From NCBI GenBank assembly GCA_030428885.1, contig JAUIEJ010000006.1:1-64000 (forward strand): a stretch of 64,000 nt of DNA. Direction: 5' to 3'. Both the position numbers and the translations under genes were made by a program. Within the stretch, counting starts at the first letter, position 1. Every line of letters begins with the position of its first letter. Origin of the DNA: Gemmatimonadota bacterium (lineage in GTDB: Bacteria > Gemmatimonadota > Gemmatimonadetes > Longimicrobiales > Gaopeijiaceae). Shown in pieces: positions 1 to 7,860 of this stretch. The notes under the pieces are model-generated. The model was not told the origin of the DNA and did no database searches. It saw only the letters and a program-made list of their open reading frames with translations.

Positions 1-2
1 TC

Positions 3-542
3 TACGCCCGCGACATTCATGTTGGCCTCCTTTGGGTTTGGGCTCGGCTGCTGTGGTGGAACTCAGCACGCTACGCCCTCCTCCAGAGGAGGCCAACTGG
101 CTTTATAAGGTCAGTAACGTCGGCCGGCCGCCGCACCCGCACGATTCCCCCCGCCCTACGCCGCGCTTTGCTCGCGAGAGACCGCGGCTGCCGCTTCCCC
201 GGCTGCGGCAGTCGCTTCGTGGACGCCCATCACATCGTCCACTGGGCCGACGGGGGCCCCACGGAGCTGTCCAACCTCGTGCTGCTGTGCGGTCATCATC
301 ACCGTCACGTCCACGAGAGGGGCATGCGCGTCTGTCTCGACCGCACCGCGGCCGTGGTGTTCTTCACCGCCGACGGGCGCGCCCTGGCCGGGGCTCCCGC
401 GCCCCAGGGTGAACCGGCGCCTCACCTGCCGCCGGCCCCGGAGTCCCCGACTCCCTATCCGGGCGCCGCACGCTACGCCCGCGACCGCGACGTGCCCTGG
501 CGCATCGAGGCGCGGGCGCGAGAGGCGCTGGACACGGGGTGA
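3..542 (+). CDS. HNH endonuclease (13E12/DUF222-type), C-terminal part, 5'-incomplete
   Basis: The frame is open from the left edge, so the gene starts outside the window or is a remnant. From about base 126 it reads GRRTRTIPPALRRALLARDR followed by CRFPGC, then DAHHIVHW and LCGHHHRHVH. This is the HNH nuclease core of the REP13E12/DUF222 family, with two zinc-binding cysteine clusters and the catalytic HH pair. The last roughly 70 residues are the variable, proline-rich tail common in this family. Full members are usually 400-500 residues with an N-terminal DUF222 domain that is not visible here. The 40 codons before base 126 do not resemble the family and contain a long inverted repeat, so the 5' part may have been replaced. 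The nuclease assignment is firm; whether the gene is intact is open. Confidence 0.7.
   Translation, partial: YARDIHVGLLWVWARLLWWNSARYALLQRRPTGFIRSVTSAGRRTRTIPPALRRALLARDRGCRFPGCGSRFVDAHHIVHWADGGPTELSNLVLLCGHHHRHVHERGMRVCLDRTAAVVFFTADGRALAGAPAPQGEPAPHLPPAPESPTPYPGAARYARDRDVPWRIEARAREALDTG
21..97. repeat. Imperfect long inverted repeat (hairpin) at the HNH gene 5' flank
   Basis: Bases 21-31 (gttggcctcct) are the perfect reverse complement of 87-97. With two G-T pairs the stem continues to 36/82, giving about 16 paired positions around a 45-base loop. Within the loop, gggc and gccc (about 40-43 and 75-78) and tgctg/cagca can also pair. The segment is less GC-rich than its neighbours. It lies exactly where homology to HNH proteins stops. 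A small inserted palindromic element or a recombination scar would fit; no target duplication could be identified. Confidence 0.5.
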
Positions 543-551
543 GGGCCCGGG

Positions 552-557
552 CATCCT
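552..557 (+). promoter_or_regulatory. Putative -10 element for a leaderless mRNA (CATCCT)
   Basis: CATCCT ends 6 nt before the ATG of the AraC-type gene, and no Shine-Dalgarno sequence is present. The transcript would start at or next to the ATG. The same layout recurs before five other genes in the window. Confidence 0.4.
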
Positions 558-563
558 ACGCCC

Positions 564-1355
564 ATGCACTACGCCGAGCTGCCTCCCCCTCGGGCTCTCG
601 CCCCCTGGGTTCGATGCTTCTGGTTCCTCCGCACCGGACCCGGCGCCGTCGAACCCATCGTGCCCGACGGCCGCATGGAGATCGTGCTCCACCGCGCCCA
701 ACCGTTCTCCCAGCGGGATGACGACGGACGGGTGCGGCGGCAGGCGGCGGTCCTGGTGTCGGGACAACTCACGGGTCCGATCCACGTGGGTCCCCTGGAG
801 GCCTCCGACGTGGTGGGCATCCGATTCCGCACCGCCGGGGCCCGGGACCTGCTCCGGAGTCCCCTGGATGAACTCACGAATCGCATCGAGCCCCTCGGCG
901 ACCTCGACCCTCGACTCGCCGAGGCTCTCGCCGCCGCGGCCCGAGCCGACGACCCCGTCCACGCCCTCTCCGCAGCGCTCCTCGACCGCCTCACCGGACC
1001 CGGCTCCCGCCCCGCCCGCCACGCCCTCTCCCATGCCGCCGTGGATCTCCTCTCCGCCGGCCACTCCGTGGCCCGGGTGGCCCGGCGCCTGGGCTGCAGC
1101 GAGCGCACCCTGGAGCGACGGCTCACCGCCGACGTGGGCCTGGGTCCCAAGACCCTCCAGCGGGTGATCCGCTTCCGTCGGTACTACGGCCTCCTCCAGG
1201 ACGGTGTCGGGGGATCCGGCGCCGCCCTGGGTGCGGGCTACTACGACCAGTCCCATGCCAACCGCGACTTCCGGGCGTTCGCCGGCACCTCGCCCCGCGA
1301 GCACTTCGGCGACGGCCCGCCCATGGCTGCCGCCTTCCTGTCGGATTCGTCCTAG
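564..1355 (+). CDS. AraC family transcriptional regulator with DUF6597-type sensor domain
   Basis: The 263-residue protein begins MHYAELPPPRALAPWVRCFW, typical of the N-terminal DUF6597-type ligand domain of single-component AraC regulators. IVPDGRMEIVLH around residues 30-45 is the family's conserved PDG motif. The C-terminal third is an AraC DNA-binding domain: the first helix-turn-helix lies around SVARVARRLGCSERTLERRL, and the second includes GAALGAGYYDQSHANRDFRAF and GTSPREHF. No ligand can be deduced. It precedes the DUF6265 gene, which has its own promoter-like element, so co-regulation is not certain. The family call is secure; the target is unknown. Confidence 0.88.
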   Translation: MHYAELPPPRALAPWVRCFWFLRTGPGAVEPIVPDGRMEIVLHRAQPFSQRDDDGRVRRQAAVLVSGQLTGPIHVGPLEASDVVGIRFRTAGARDLLRSPLDELTNRIEPLGDLDPRLAEALAAAARADDPVHALSAALLDRLTGPGSRPARHALSHAAVDLLSAGHSVARVARRLGCSERTLERRLTADVGLGPKTLQRVIRFRRYYGLLQDGVGGSGAALGAGYYDQSHANRDFRAFAGTSPREHFGDGPPMAAAFLSDSS

Positions 1356-1375
1356 CGTCGAAGCCGCCCGCAGGG

Positions 1376-1381
1376 GATCCT
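1376..1381 (+). promoter_or_regulatory. Putative -10 element for a leaderless mRNA (GATCCT)
   Basis: GATCCT ends 7 nt before the ATG at 1389. There is no Shine-Dalgarno sequence. The context (atcctac...ccatg) closely matches that before the ATG at 564, suggesting the same kind of start. Confidence 0.35.
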
Positions 1382-1388
1382 ACCGTCC

Positions 1389-1856
1389 ATGAACATCCTC
1401 ATGGTGGTTCTGTGGAGACTCGCCGCGGCCCCCGCGCCCGCCCCCGTGGAAACCCTGGCGTGGCTCGCCGGCTGCTGGGAGAGCCGGTCGGGTGAGCGGG
1501 TGACCCTCGAAATGTGGAGTCCGCCCGAGGGCGACCTCATGGTGGGCGCGAGCCGGACCGTGGCGGGGGGCCGGGCCCGGGCGTTCGAGCACCTGCGCAT
1601 TCGGGGGACTCCCGACGGGCTCGTCTACACGGCGATCCCCTCGGGGCAGAACGAGACGGCCTTCGCGTCGACCTCGGTGGGCGAAGACAGATTCGTGGTG
1701 GAGAATCCGGAGCACGACTTCCCCACCCGCATCACCTATCGACGCGCCGGCGACGACGCCTACACGGCGTTGGTGGAAGGCCCCGGCGACGACGGGTCGA
1801 TGGGGGGCTTCCGCATCGACTTCACCCGGGTGCGATGCGAGGCCGGCCCACCGTAG
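1389..1856 (+). CDS. DUF6265 family protein
   Basis: This 155-residue protein opens with a short hydrophobic stretch (NILMVVLWRLAAAPA) that may be a weak signal or anchor. The DUF6265 hallmarks follow: LAWLAGCWE near residue 25, MVGASRTV, FEHLRI, and ENPEHDFPTRITY near residue 105. The family is thought to form a small lipocalin-like beta-barrel, but its function is not established. It lies 33 bp after the AraC-type regulator, on the same strand, with the GNAT gene convergent 3 bp downstream. The family is recognised; no function is proposed. Confidence 0.8.
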   Translation: MNILMVVLWRLAAAPAPAPVETLAWLAGCWESRSGERVTLEMWSPPEGDLMVGASRTVAGGRARAFEHLRIRGTPDGLVYTAIPSGQNETAFASTSVGEDRFVVENPEHDFPTRITYRRAGDDAYTALVEGPGDDGSMGGFRIDFTRVRCEAGPP

Positions 1857-1859
1857 GCG

Positions 1860-2315
1860 TCACCCGGGCGCTTCGAGTTCGAAGCGGACCTCGCCCAGGT
1901 CGTTGGCCCCGACAGCGCGCCACCCTCTGCGCCGGTAGAACGCCTCGGCCCGGGTGTCGGGATCGGTGGTGAGAACGGCCCGTGCGTGGCCGGCAGCCCA
2001 CAGCGCATCCACGGCGAGGCGGATCAGCTCCCGGCCCAGACCCCGCCCCTCGAAGTCGGGGTGGACGAACAGAGCCCAGATCGACCCGTCGGTACGGTCG
2101 GCCATGGAGAACCCCGCCACGACCCCGTCGATCTCCGCACAAAACGCCGCATGGGTCGACCTGATCTTCGCTGCCACCGCATCGGCGTCGATCCCGAGCG
2201 CGGCGAGGCGGGCGTCGCTGATGGCGTTCTCCCGAACGGCCCGCCGGATCGCCATGAGGGCGGGAGCGTCGGAGGGTACGGCGGGGCGGAAGACGGGCTG
2301 GGTCAAGGACGGCAC
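1860..2315 (-). CDS. GNAT family N-acetyltransferase
   Basis: The protein has 151 residues and a GTG start (VPSLTQPVFRPAVPSDAPAL). It shows the GNAT fold order: an N-terminal strand-helix, the central strand WALFVHPDFEGRGLGREL with the acetyl-CoA pyrophosphate loop (R/Q-x-x-G-x-G/A, here EGRGLG), and the C-terminal AEAFYRRRGWRAVG motif. The length is normal for a single-domain GNAT. The acceptor substrate cannot be read from the sequence. It is convergent with the DUF6265 gene and lies 80 bp upstream of a small outer-membrane protein gene on the same strand. Confidence 0.88.
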   Translation of the reverse strand: MPSLTQPVFRPAVPSDAPALMAIRRAVRENAISDARLAALGIDADAVAAKIRSTHAAFCAEIDGVVAGFSMADRTDGSIWALFVHPDFEGRGLGRELIRLAVDALWAAGHARAVLTTDPDTRAEAFYRRRGWRAVGANDLGEVRFELEAPG

Positions 2316-2394
2316 CAGTTCTCAGCAGATCACGTCGCGGGAGTCCCGCCGTGGAACAATGTCTGGATTCCCACCATCGCGTGGCGACGCCGGC

Positions 2395-3069
2395 TCATCG
2401 CTCGAGCCGCCACGGATCCCACTCCACGCCCACGACGAACATCGCGACCCGATTCTCCATCTTCTCCGACGCCTCGCCGGGCTGAATGTCGAAGATGCTT
2501 CTCTCCATACGAAACGATGCCGTGAGCGCGCCACGCGGCGTCGGGACACGGATTCCCAGGGCCACAGCCCAGCTCGCGTCCCAGCGCCGCAGCGGCTCCA
2601 ACTCCCTCCCGTAGGCGGTCGTCACACGACCGCATCCGTCTTCGTGGAAACCTGCCGAGGTATCCATGAAGCGACGGCATGCGGCCAGAAGTCCCACGAC
2701 CACCCCACCCTCTGCGAAGGGTCCGCGATCGGGCAGCGCCTGAAGCACCCCGACCAGCGGCACCTCGGCGTAGAGCATGTGGAAGGTGGGGCCCGTGACC
2801 TCGAAGCCCTTCGGCACGAACCGGAGCCCGGTCTCCAGGCCCCACGCTGCGCCGCGATCGAACCGCACCAGGAGACCACCGGTGAAGGCCGTCCGGTCCG
2901 TGTTCGACGCCGCCGATATCGCGCAGCCCTCGCAGTCCTCCGGTGTGTCCCACAGCCAAGCGACGCTCGAACGCGAGCGACCCAACTCGACCCGAAACGT
3001 CTGAGCACTCGCGCCCGAGGCGATCAGGACGAAAAAGAGGACAACCATGAGGCGCACCGGAACTCCCAT
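2395..3069 (-). CDS. Small outer-membrane beta-barrel protein
   Basis: The predicted product of 224 residues starts with a clear signal peptide: MGVPVRLMVVLFFVLIASGA, then a cleavage site near ASAQ. The mature part alternates hydrophobic and polar residues in short strands, has repeated GL-x-x-RF/F-x-x-G patterns, and ends in a strand-like VVGVEWDPWRLER. This resembles the PorT/outer-membrane beta-barrel superfamily. The chosen ATG has an AGGAG Shine-Dalgarno 9 nt upstream; an in-frame ATG at 3087 is less well placed. A cysteine pair (DCEGC) near residue 45 may form a disulfide. No specific function is evident. Confidence 0.65.
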   Translation of the reverse strand: MGVPVRLMVVLFFVLIASGASAQTFRVELGRSRSSVAWLWDTPEDCEGCAISAASNTDRTAFTGGLLVRFDRGAAWGLETGLRFVPKGFEVTGPTFHMLYAEVPLVGVLQALPDRGPFAEGGVVVGLLAACRRFMDTSAGFHEDGCGRVTTAYGRELEPLRRWDASWAVALGIRVPTPRGALTASFRMERSIFDIQPGEASEKMENRVAMFVVGVEWDPWRLER

Positions 3070-3122
3070 GCACGGGTTCTCCTGCATGATACCCGCCACG
3101 ACCCGAGCCTGCACCACCCGCG

Positions 3123-4178
3123 TCAGTGGCTGATGCGCTCCGCGATCTCCCGCACCTCGGCTTCGATGCCCAGGAACGCCTCCACGCACCGCGCGTCGTA
3201 GAGCTCCCCCGCGCCCTCGCGCAGGTTGGCGAAGGCGGCGTCCATGGCCCAGGCCCGCTTGTAGGGGCGCGTCGAGGTGAGGGCGTCGAACACGTCGGCC
3301 ACGGCCACGATCCGTCCCACCAGGGGAATCTCGTCGCCCCGGAGTCCCCGGGGATACCCGGAGCCGTTCAAGCGCTCGTGATGAGTGAGGGCGATGACGC
3401 TGCCCAGCCGGAGGATGTCGCCGTTGCACTCCTGCAGGATCTCGTAGCCGATCTCGCAGTGGCGCTGCATGGTCCGGAACTCGTCCTCGGTGAGGGACGA
3501 CGGCTTGAGGAGGATGTGGTCGGGCACCCCAATCTTGCCCACGTCGTGGAGCGGCGCGGCCTTGAAGATACGGTCGGCGTCGAGGCCCTGGTCCAGGTCG
3601 ATCCGCTCGGCGATGAGTCGGGAGTAGGTCGCCATGCGCTCGATGTGACCCCCCGTCTCCCAGTCCCGGTACTCCATGGCCCGGGCGAGGCTCAGGATCG
3701 TCTCCTCCTCCCGCTCCATGATGGCGGCGGTGGCGGCGGCCACTTCCTCGGCCAGGTCCTGGGCCCGGCGTTCGGCCGAGCGCTGCCCCTCGCGCAGGGC
3801 CAGCATGTTGCGCACCCGGATGCGCACCTCGTCCCGGTCCACGGGCTTTCGCAGGAACTCGCTGGCGCCGGCGTCGAGGGCCTTCTTCCGGGTGTCGCGC
3901 TGGGCCGCGGCCGTGACGACGATGATGGGGATCGGAGGCGACGGATGCCGCTTCCGGAAGGCCTGGATGAACGTGATGCCGTCCATCTCGGGCATCTGAT
4001 AGTCGGTGATGATCAGATCCGGCAAGCGCTCGGCCCACTCCCGCTCGGCCTCCCGGGCATCGGTGTAGACGTGGGCGTCGACCCCGGGCAGTTCTCGCAC
4101 CACGGCGGCCACGAACTCCGCGATGAGCTTCTCGTCGTCGACGACGAGCACCTGGTGGCGATTGGGGTCGGGAGGCAT
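3123..4178 (-). CDS. Response regulator with HD-GYP phosphodiesterase domain
   Basis: The 351-residue protein has an N-terminal REC domain (VLVVDDE at 10-16, phospho-acceptor D59 in IITDYQMPEMDG, K110 in FLRKPVD). A helical linker follows around 125-165, then an HD-GYP domain: HD at 210-211 in PLHDVGKIGVPD, THHERLNGSGYP at 264-275, and VADVFDALTSTRPYK. HD-GYP enzymes hydrolyse cyclic-di-GMP, so phosphorylation by a partner kinase should change second-messenger levels. It has a GAGGAG ribosome site and follows the porin-like gene by 8 bp. It is the last gene of the cupredoxin-kinase-porin operon, so that kinase is its probable partner. All core HD-GYP residues appear intact. Confidence 0.92.
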   Translation of the reverse strand: MPPDPNRHQVLVVDDEKLIAEFVAAVVRELPGVDAHVYTDAREAEREWAERLPDLIITDYQMPEMDGITFIQAFRKRHPSPPIPIIVVTAAAQRDTRKKALDAGASEFLRKPVDRDEVRIRVRNMLALREGQRSAERRAQDLAEEVAAATAAIMEREEETILSLARAMEYRDWETGGHIERMATYSRLIAERIDLDQGLDADRIFKAAPLHDVGKIGVPDHILLKPSSLTEDEFRTMQRHCEIGYEILQECNGDILRLGSVIALTHHERLNGSGYPRGLRGDEIPLVGRIVAVADVFDALTSTRPYKRAWAMDAAFANLREGAGELYDARCVEAFLGIEAEVREIAERISH

Positions 4179-4186
4179 GGGACTCC

Positions 4187-5332
4187 TCAGAAGACGGCGG
4201 AAAGCTGGGCCGACAACAGGTGTTCGGCGAAGCCGGCGTCGCGAGTGGCGGTCCGCTGCCAGTCCAGCTTGAGGAGCACCTCGCGGGTGAGGCGGTACCC
4301 CACCGCGGCCTCGGTGCGGATCACGTCGTCGTCCCAGGGTCCGACGGCTCCCTCCCCGTCCGACACGTCACCGAAGAACAGCCCGCCGACTCGTCCGGCC
4401 ACGTACCACCCAGGCGCCAGGTCGTAGCGAGCCTCCACGAATCCACCACTGGCCACCACCGGATCGTCGATGAGGGGCGCGTCCCAGACGGAGCGATGGG
4501 CTTCGAGAAACACGGCCCAGGGGCCCGACAGGATCTCGACGTCCAGGCCCACCAGGGTCTGGTCGTAGTCTCCGGGACCCCCGTCGTAGGGCGCGGGTCC
4601 GTCGTCGGGGAGGGGGGCCAGATAGGGACCGTACCCTCCCGACAGTCCCAACCGCACACCCGGGTGCAGCACGGCGCCGAAGCGGCCCAACCACTGCATG
4701 CCGTCGGCGTCCACCGCCTTCACCGGGTTCGACAACGCCCCCGGCGTCACGCCCAGGGAGTACTCGAACCGCCCGAATTCCCCCAACAACTCCCACTGGA
4801 TGTTCCAGCAGGCGTCGTAGAGCAGGGGCATGCCCACGCCCTTCCCGGGCTCCCGAGACAGGAGATCGGCCGCCGTCTGGGCACCGCCGTTGGACAGGTC
4901 GGTGAAGTAGTGCCAGGTGAGGGGGACGCCGATGAGGGGATTGGCGTTGAAGTAGGTGCTGCGCAGCCCGAACGCGCCCACGATGTTGGGGGCGAGCCCG
5001 ACGCGCGCCGACAGCCACGGCTTGCCCGCGATATCGTTGATCAGCATGTAGGCGCCATTGACCCGCAACCCCGAATCGGTGTCGTAGAGCAGCTCCGAGA
5101 AGACGCCGATGCGGTCGTTGATCCAACTGCGGGCGAAGAGGCGCAGTCGGGCCGGGTTGAAGGGGCTGTCACCCCGAAACGCGGCATTGAGCCCGCGATC
5201 GTCGGACGTGCCGGCCACGAGATCGATCTGGCCCGAGATCTCCAGGGGGACCTGGCCGCGGGCGCTCACCGGCCACGCCAGGACCAGGAGGGCGGCGAAG
5301 AGGAGTCCCCGGACGGACCGGCGGGTGTTCAT
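4187..5332 (-). CDS. Porin-like outer-membrane beta-barrel protein
   Basis: A signal peptide (residues 1-26, ending ARGQ) is followed by about 355 residues of amphipathic strands. Porin-type features include NPARLRLFARSWINDRIGVF, FGLRSTYFNANPLIG, and a C-terminal strand ending in phenylalanine (QLSAVF), the usual outer-membrane insertion signal. Length and layout fit a substrate-specific porin or a DUF-type barrel; the solute cannot be inferred. The start ATG overlaps the kinase stop codon (ATGA), indicating translational coupling. A GGAGG ribosome site precedes it. Confidence 0.72.
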   Translation of the reverse strand: MNTRRSVRGLLFAALLVLAWPVSARGQVPLEISGQIDLVAGTSDDRGLNAAFRGDSPFNPARLRLFARSWINDRIGVFSELLYDTDSGLRVNGAYMLINDIAGKPWLSARVGLAPNIVGAFGLRSTYFNANPLIGVPLTWHYFTDLSNGGAQTAADLLSREPGKGVGMPLLYDACWNIQWELLGEFGRFEYSLGVTPGALSNPVKAVDADGMQWLGRFGAVLHPGVRLGLSGGYGPYLAPLPDDGPAPYDGGPGDYDQTLVGLDVEILSGPWAVFLEAHRSVWDAPLIDDPVVASGGFVEARYDLAPGWYVAGRVGGLFFGDVSDGEGAVGPWDDDVIRTEAAVGYRLTREVLLKLDWQRTATRDAGFAEHLLSAQLSAVF

Positions 5333-7056
5333 GCCACACCTCCGGCATGCATCCGGGCGCCGTCCCGGGGAAGCCGGATGGTGAACCGCGTGCCCGCGGC
5401 ACTGGATTGGACATCGATGGTGCCGCCGTGCTCCACCACGACGTTGTGGGCGATGGCCAGGCCGAGGCCCGTGCCTTCCTTCTTCCCCCGGGTGACGAAC
5501 GGCTCGAAGATGTCGTCGATGAGGTCGTCCGGAATGCCCGACCCGTCGTCGGCGACCTCCATGACCAGCACCTCACCCTCGAGTCTCGTGACCACCTCGA
5601 TGCGTTGGGCGCCGGCCGCACCGGCATTGCGCACGAGGTTCTCCACCACCCGGCCCAGGCGGTAGCTGTCGATGAGCCATTCGCCGTCGAAGCCGTGCAT
5701 GACACTCAGGGCGACCCCTCGAGCCGCCAGGTCGGCCTTGAGGCCCGACACCGTGTTCTCCAGAAAGCTGTCGTACCGGATCGAGGCCCCTTCGAAGTCG
5801 CGACGGCCCCGGGCGAAGTCCACGATCTCCTCTTTCATGCGCCCGAGGCGATCGATCTGTCCCTCGATGGCCTCGAAGCACTGCTCCCGGGCATCGTCGT
5901 CTTCGACCCCCATGCGCAGGAGTCCCACCGCTCCGGAAATCGTGGAGAGGGGCTGGGTGAAGTCGTGGGCCACGGCGCTGGCGGCCTGGCCGATAGCGCC
6001 GAGGCGTTCGGCGCGCAGCAGTTCGGTGCGCGCACCCTTGAGGGACGTGCGCATGTCTTCGAACGACGCCGCGAGCCGGCCGATTTCGTCGTCCCGCAGG
6101 GGCACGATGGGCTCGTCCAGGTCGCCGCTCCCCAGTCGCTCGGTGTCGGCGAGCAGCCGGTCGACGGGGGCGGTGACGCTCCGGAAGAAGACGGCCCCCA
6201 CGGCGAGGGTGAGCAGGAGTCCCAGGGCGAGGATGACCAGCAGGCGCGACCGCAGGGCGTCCACCGGCGCCAGTCCCGCGTCGAGGGACTCGAAGAGCAC
6301 CAGGGCGCCCAGCGGCCCCGCCGTGGGGGACTCGAGAATGGTCGGAGCGGCCAGGAAGCGTTCTCCGCCGGCCCGGAACGGGCGCACCGGGGGATCGATT
6401 CCCACGACGGTGTCGAAGGCATCGTCCGGAAGGCCCGACGGAAGGGCGGCGGCGGCTTCGGTCCCGGCGGCGACGGTCCCCGGCGCCACGAGCATCACCG
6501 GCCGTCCCACCGCCGCTTCGAGAGACGCGGCGTCGACCTCGTCGATGCGGTGACCGGTCACCAGCACCGCCGAGGGCTCGGCGCCGAAGAGGACGGCGCT
6601 CACCGCCACCAGTTCGAGACAGCCGTCCCGGGACCGAAGATCGCCCGTGTCGAAGTAGCGCGCCTCGGACAGGAGGGGGTCGTCGAGGGACAGGGGCACC
6701 GCCGGGGCGTCGGACGTCGAGGCGAGGAGGCGCCCCCCGGGGGTGAGCACGGCCGCCCACGTCCTGGACGTCTCCTGGAAGACCTCCTCCAGCGTCTGCC
6801 GGATGGTGGCCGGGTCCTCGGTGGATACGGCGGCTCGGAGACGGGGGTCGAGGGCCGAGGTAGCCGACGTTTCCACCTGATCGCCGAGCTCGGCGTTCCA
6901 CGCGCCCACGGCCACCCGACGGGCGAACGTCAGATCGGCCTCCAGGTCGGCCTGGATCTGTCGTCGAAAGGCACCGTCCACCAGTACCATGACCACGACC
7001 AGGGTCAGGGCGGCGGCGGCGCTGGACCACAGCAGGAGTCGGACGCGGAGAGACAG
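5329..7056 (-). CDS. Membrane sensor histidine kinase (Cache-like sensor, HAMP, HisKA, HATPase_c)
   Basis: The 575-residue protein has one transmembrane helix at about 7-29, a periplasmic sensor region (about 35-265) of the Cache type, and a second helix at about 270-293. A HAMP segment follows (VTAPVDRLLADTERLGSGDL), then a HisKA domain with H364 in AVAHDFTQPLS and an ATPase domain with ENLVRNAG, DDGSGIP, FEPFVTRGKKEGTGLGLAI and a C-terminal GTRFTIRLP. A CTG start at 7056 is proposed because it sits 7 nt after GGGGAGGT and directly behind the cupredoxin stop. No ATG fits without losing the first membrane helix. The likely partner is the HD-GYP regulator two genes downstream. The ligand is unknown. 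Confidence 0.85.
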   Translation of the reverse strand: MSLRVRLLLWSSAAAALTLVVVMVLVDGAFRRQIQADLEADLTFARRVAVGAWNAELGDQVETSATSALDPRLRAAVSTEDPATIRQTLEEVFQETSRTWAAVLTPGGRLLASTSDAPAVPLSLDDPLLSEARYFDTGDLRSRDGCLELVAVSAVLFGAEPSAVLVTGHRIDEVDAASLEAAVGRPVMLVAPGTVAAGTEAAAALPSGLPDDAFDTVVGIDPPVRPFRAGGERFLAAPTILESPTAGPLGALVLFESLDAGLAPVDALRSRLLVILALGLLLTLAVGAVFFRSVTAPVDRLLADTERLGSGDLDEPIVPLRDDEIGRLAASFEDMRTSLKGARTELLRAERLGAIGQAASAVAHDFTQPLSTISGAVGLLRMGVEDDDAREQCFEAIEGQIDRLGRMKEEIVDFARGRRDFEGASIRYDSFLENTVSGLKADLAARGVALSVMHGFDGEWLIDSYRLGRVVENLVRNAGAAGAQRIEVVTRLEGEVLVMEVADDGSGIPDDLIDDIFEPFVTRGKKEGTGLGLAIAHNVVVEHGGTIDVQSSAAGTRFTIRLPRDGARMHAGGVA

Positions 7057-7061
7057 AGGTC

Positions 7062-7769
7062 CTACCTCCCCGACGCGAGGGCGAAGTTCGCCTCGGCGTC
7101 GCGTCCGTCGGCGACGGTCACCCGGACGGTGTCGGACCCCGCGGTGGGATGCCACGCGATGGCGCGGTACCGGCCCGCCGGCAGCCCCCCCAGGGAATAC
7201 GAACCGTCGTCCCCGACCCGCACCACCCACGGGGTGTCCACCACCAGCACCACCCCGGCCATCTCGGCGTGGATGTCGCAGAAGAGCCGAACGACACCGG
7301 TTTCGTCGAAGGCGTGGGTCGGGGTCACGCCGGGAGCGTAGCGGCCGAGCTGCAGCCGGTTTCCCGGCGACAGCGAGAAGAGATTGTGGAAGACGTCGTC
7401 TTCGTTGGGAAACTCCACCGTCTGTCCCCGCCGGACGACGGTGGCGTGGGGCAGGATCATGCGGTCGCGCTGTACGATGTGGGCGGCCGTGTCCGGGGCC
7501 GTTCCTGTTGCGCCGTCCAGGGCCTCGAGGTAGACGAAGGCATCGGCGGTGCCGCCGGCCACGCCCGGCTCCTGGGGCGGCCGTGCACGGCGTCGGGCAT
7601 AGGGGCTCAGGGGCGGCGGCGGGTCCTCGGGAGGCGCCGCCACGGTGACGCGGCCCGACACGGACCCCGACGGCGTCGCGTCGGCCGAGGCCCGTGGGTA
7701 GGCCACACTCCCGGGTGCAGGGAGCAGCATCACCACGACAGCCAGGACCAGGAGAACTGGCGTGCGCAT
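7062..7769 (-). CDS. Secreted cupredoxin-like (plastocyanin/methylamine-utilisation-type) protein
   Basis: The product is 235 residues: an N-terminal hydrophobic signal (VLLVLAVVVMLLPAPGSVA), then a proline-rich linker, then a cupredoxin-like domain. That domain contains RGQTVEFPNEDDVFHNLFSL and VVRLFCDIHAEMAGVVLVV, where FHN, C and H/M form a type-I copper ligand pattern (H..C..H..M). A short C-terminal beta-sandwich follows (DGSYSLGGLPAGRYRAIAWHP), resembling a carboxypeptidase-regulatory module. Proteins of this design are often annotated methylamine utilisation protein, but no methylamine dehydrogenase genes are present. It is the first gene of an operon with a sensor kinase, a porin-like protein and an HD-GYP regulator. 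A role as electron carrier or as periplasmic copper or redox sensor input is inferred. Confidence 0.75.
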   Translation of the reverse strand: MRTPVLLVLAVVVMLLPAPGSVAYPRASADATPSGSVSGRVTVAAPPEDPPPPLSPYARRRARPPQEPGVAGGTADAFVYLEALDGATGTAPDTAAHIVQRDRMILPHATVVRRGQTVEFPNEDDVFHNLFSLSPGNRLQLGRYAPGVTPTHAFDETGVVRLFCDIHAEMAGVVLVVDTPWVVRVGDDGSYSLGGLPAGRYRAIAWHPTAGSDTVRVTVADGRDAEANFALASGR

Positions 7770-7860
7770 GAAGCCTCGATGGAGGAGAGGGTGGCTCCGC
7801 GAGGTCGGATCCAGTCCTACGAGTGTCGGCGGGGGACCTGCGGGGCTGGAGCGGGAGGGC

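Noticed and set aside
21-97. Integron attC site.
   Set aside because: The arms are oriented gttggcc...ggccaac, opposite to the RYYYAAC...GTTRRRY order of attC, and no integrase or cassette is near.
156-1304. Long open frame on the minus strand across the AraC-type gene.
   Set aside because: Its translation is low-complexity and matches no family, and it is antisense to two genes with clear family motifs.
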